Shown here one piece after another: positions 5,659-5,846 of a DNA stretch of 5,846 bases. The translations under genes and the position numbers were made by a program. Positions within the stretch are counted from its first letter, which is position 1, and each line of letters begins with the position of its first letter. The stretch covers positions 1 to 5,846 of the forward strand of contig CABUOH010000087.1 of assembly GCA_902493085.1 (NCBI GenBank). The letters are read 5' to 3'. The notes beneath the pieces were generated by a model. The model had not been told where the DNA came from, did no database searches, and was given only the letters and a program-made list of their open reading frames with translations. The stretch comes from an uncultured Sutterella sp. GTDB taxonomy: Bacteria > Pseudomonadota > Gammaproteobacteria > Burkholderiales > Burkholderiaceae_F.

Positions 5659-5846
5659 ATGAAAACGATCGACGTTCGAACCGGCAGGCCCTATCAGGTG
5701 CTCATCGGCAAAGGGCTCTTGAAGGACGCAGGCAGGCTCGCTCGTCCCCTCGTCAAGGGAAGCCGCACGGTCATCGTGGGCGACAGCAACGTGATGCCGA
5801 TTTACGGCGACGCCGTCGCCTCGAGCTTTTCCGAATCCGGATTCGA
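5659..5846 (+). CDS. aroB: 3-dehydroquinate synthase, N-terminal part (3' end outside window)
   Basis: AroB converts DAHP to 3-dehydroquinate, the second step of the shikimate pathway, with NAD and a divalent metal, in the cytoplasm. Only 62 codons are present. They match the N-terminal NAD-binding region of the family: YQVLIGKGLL at 12-21, TVIVGDSNVMPIYG at 42-55 (with the D-x-N-V segment), and a Ser-rich helix ending in ESGF. The catalytic and zinc-binding part lies beyond the window. AGGAG (5648-5652) stands 6 nt before the ATG, and the gene begins 22 nt after the stop of the DAHP synthase reading frame. It is therefore probably in one operon with that gene and under the same attenuator. 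Confidence 0.95.
   Translation, partial: MKTIDVRTGRPYQVLIGKGLLKDAGRLARPLVKGSRTVIVGDSNVMPIYGDAVASSFSESGF

Noticed and set aside
1..5846. CRISPR array, tRNA, rRNA, insertion sequence or attachment site
   Set aside because: No regularly spaced repeats, cloverleaf, transposase or long terminal inverted repeats were seen on reading both strands.

Overview
The window is GC-rich, has tightly packed genes with good Shine-Dalgarno sites, and carries the chromosomal aromatic amino acid genes of a Gram-negative bacterium. The class Ialpha DAHP synthase and the codon use suggest Pseudomonadota, perhaps a betaproteobacterium. This is an inference from gene content, and no marker gene fixes the taxon.

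Layout. Positions 1-2805, minus strand, hold the first 935 codons of a large RecQ-family helicase that runs off the left edge. It has a DEDDh exonuclease domain at its N-terminus and a four-cysteine cluster before the motor. Positions 2806-3050 hold its presumed promoter, a tandem 15-bp repeat and the terminator of the next gene. Positions 3051-4136, minus strand, encode a complete class Ialpha DAHP synthase (AroF/G/H family, closest by eye to AroF). Positions 4137-4650 are the intergenic region from which two transcription units diverge. Positions 4651-5636, plus strand, encode a second, unrelated-subclass DAHP synthase (type Ibeta, with an N-terminal ferredoxin-like regulatory domain). This copy is frameshifted at about 4989 by an apparent 25-nt deletion. 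Positions 5659-5846 are the start of aroB (3-dehydroquinate synthase), which runs off the right edge.

The most interesting element is at 4434-4575. A 19-residue leader peptide ending in FSYFYFGFYTK (four Phe and three Tyr in nine residues) is followed 47 nt later by a strong intrinsic terminator. The RNA between them can form two competing structures: a hairpin over the aromatic codons (4464-4498), or an antiterminator (4496-4511 with 4544-4559) that removes the 5' arm of the terminator. This is the architecture of ribosome-mediated transcription attenuation, tuned to charged tRNA-Phe and tRNA-Tyr. It is placed to control the type Ibeta DAHP synthase and aroB, the first two steps of the shikimate pathway.

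How the genes work together. DAHP synthase makes DAHP from PEP and erythrose 4-phosphate, and AroB cyclises it to 3-dehydroquinate. The cell appears to have had two DAHP synthases in divergent units, with allosteric control on the proteins and attenuation on the RNA. If the frameshift is real, only the Ialpha enzyme is functional here and aroB is left under a Phe/Tyr attenuator that now precedes a broken gene. The intergenic region also has a perfect 14-bp palindrome and a cluster of GCCTAG half-sites that may be operators.
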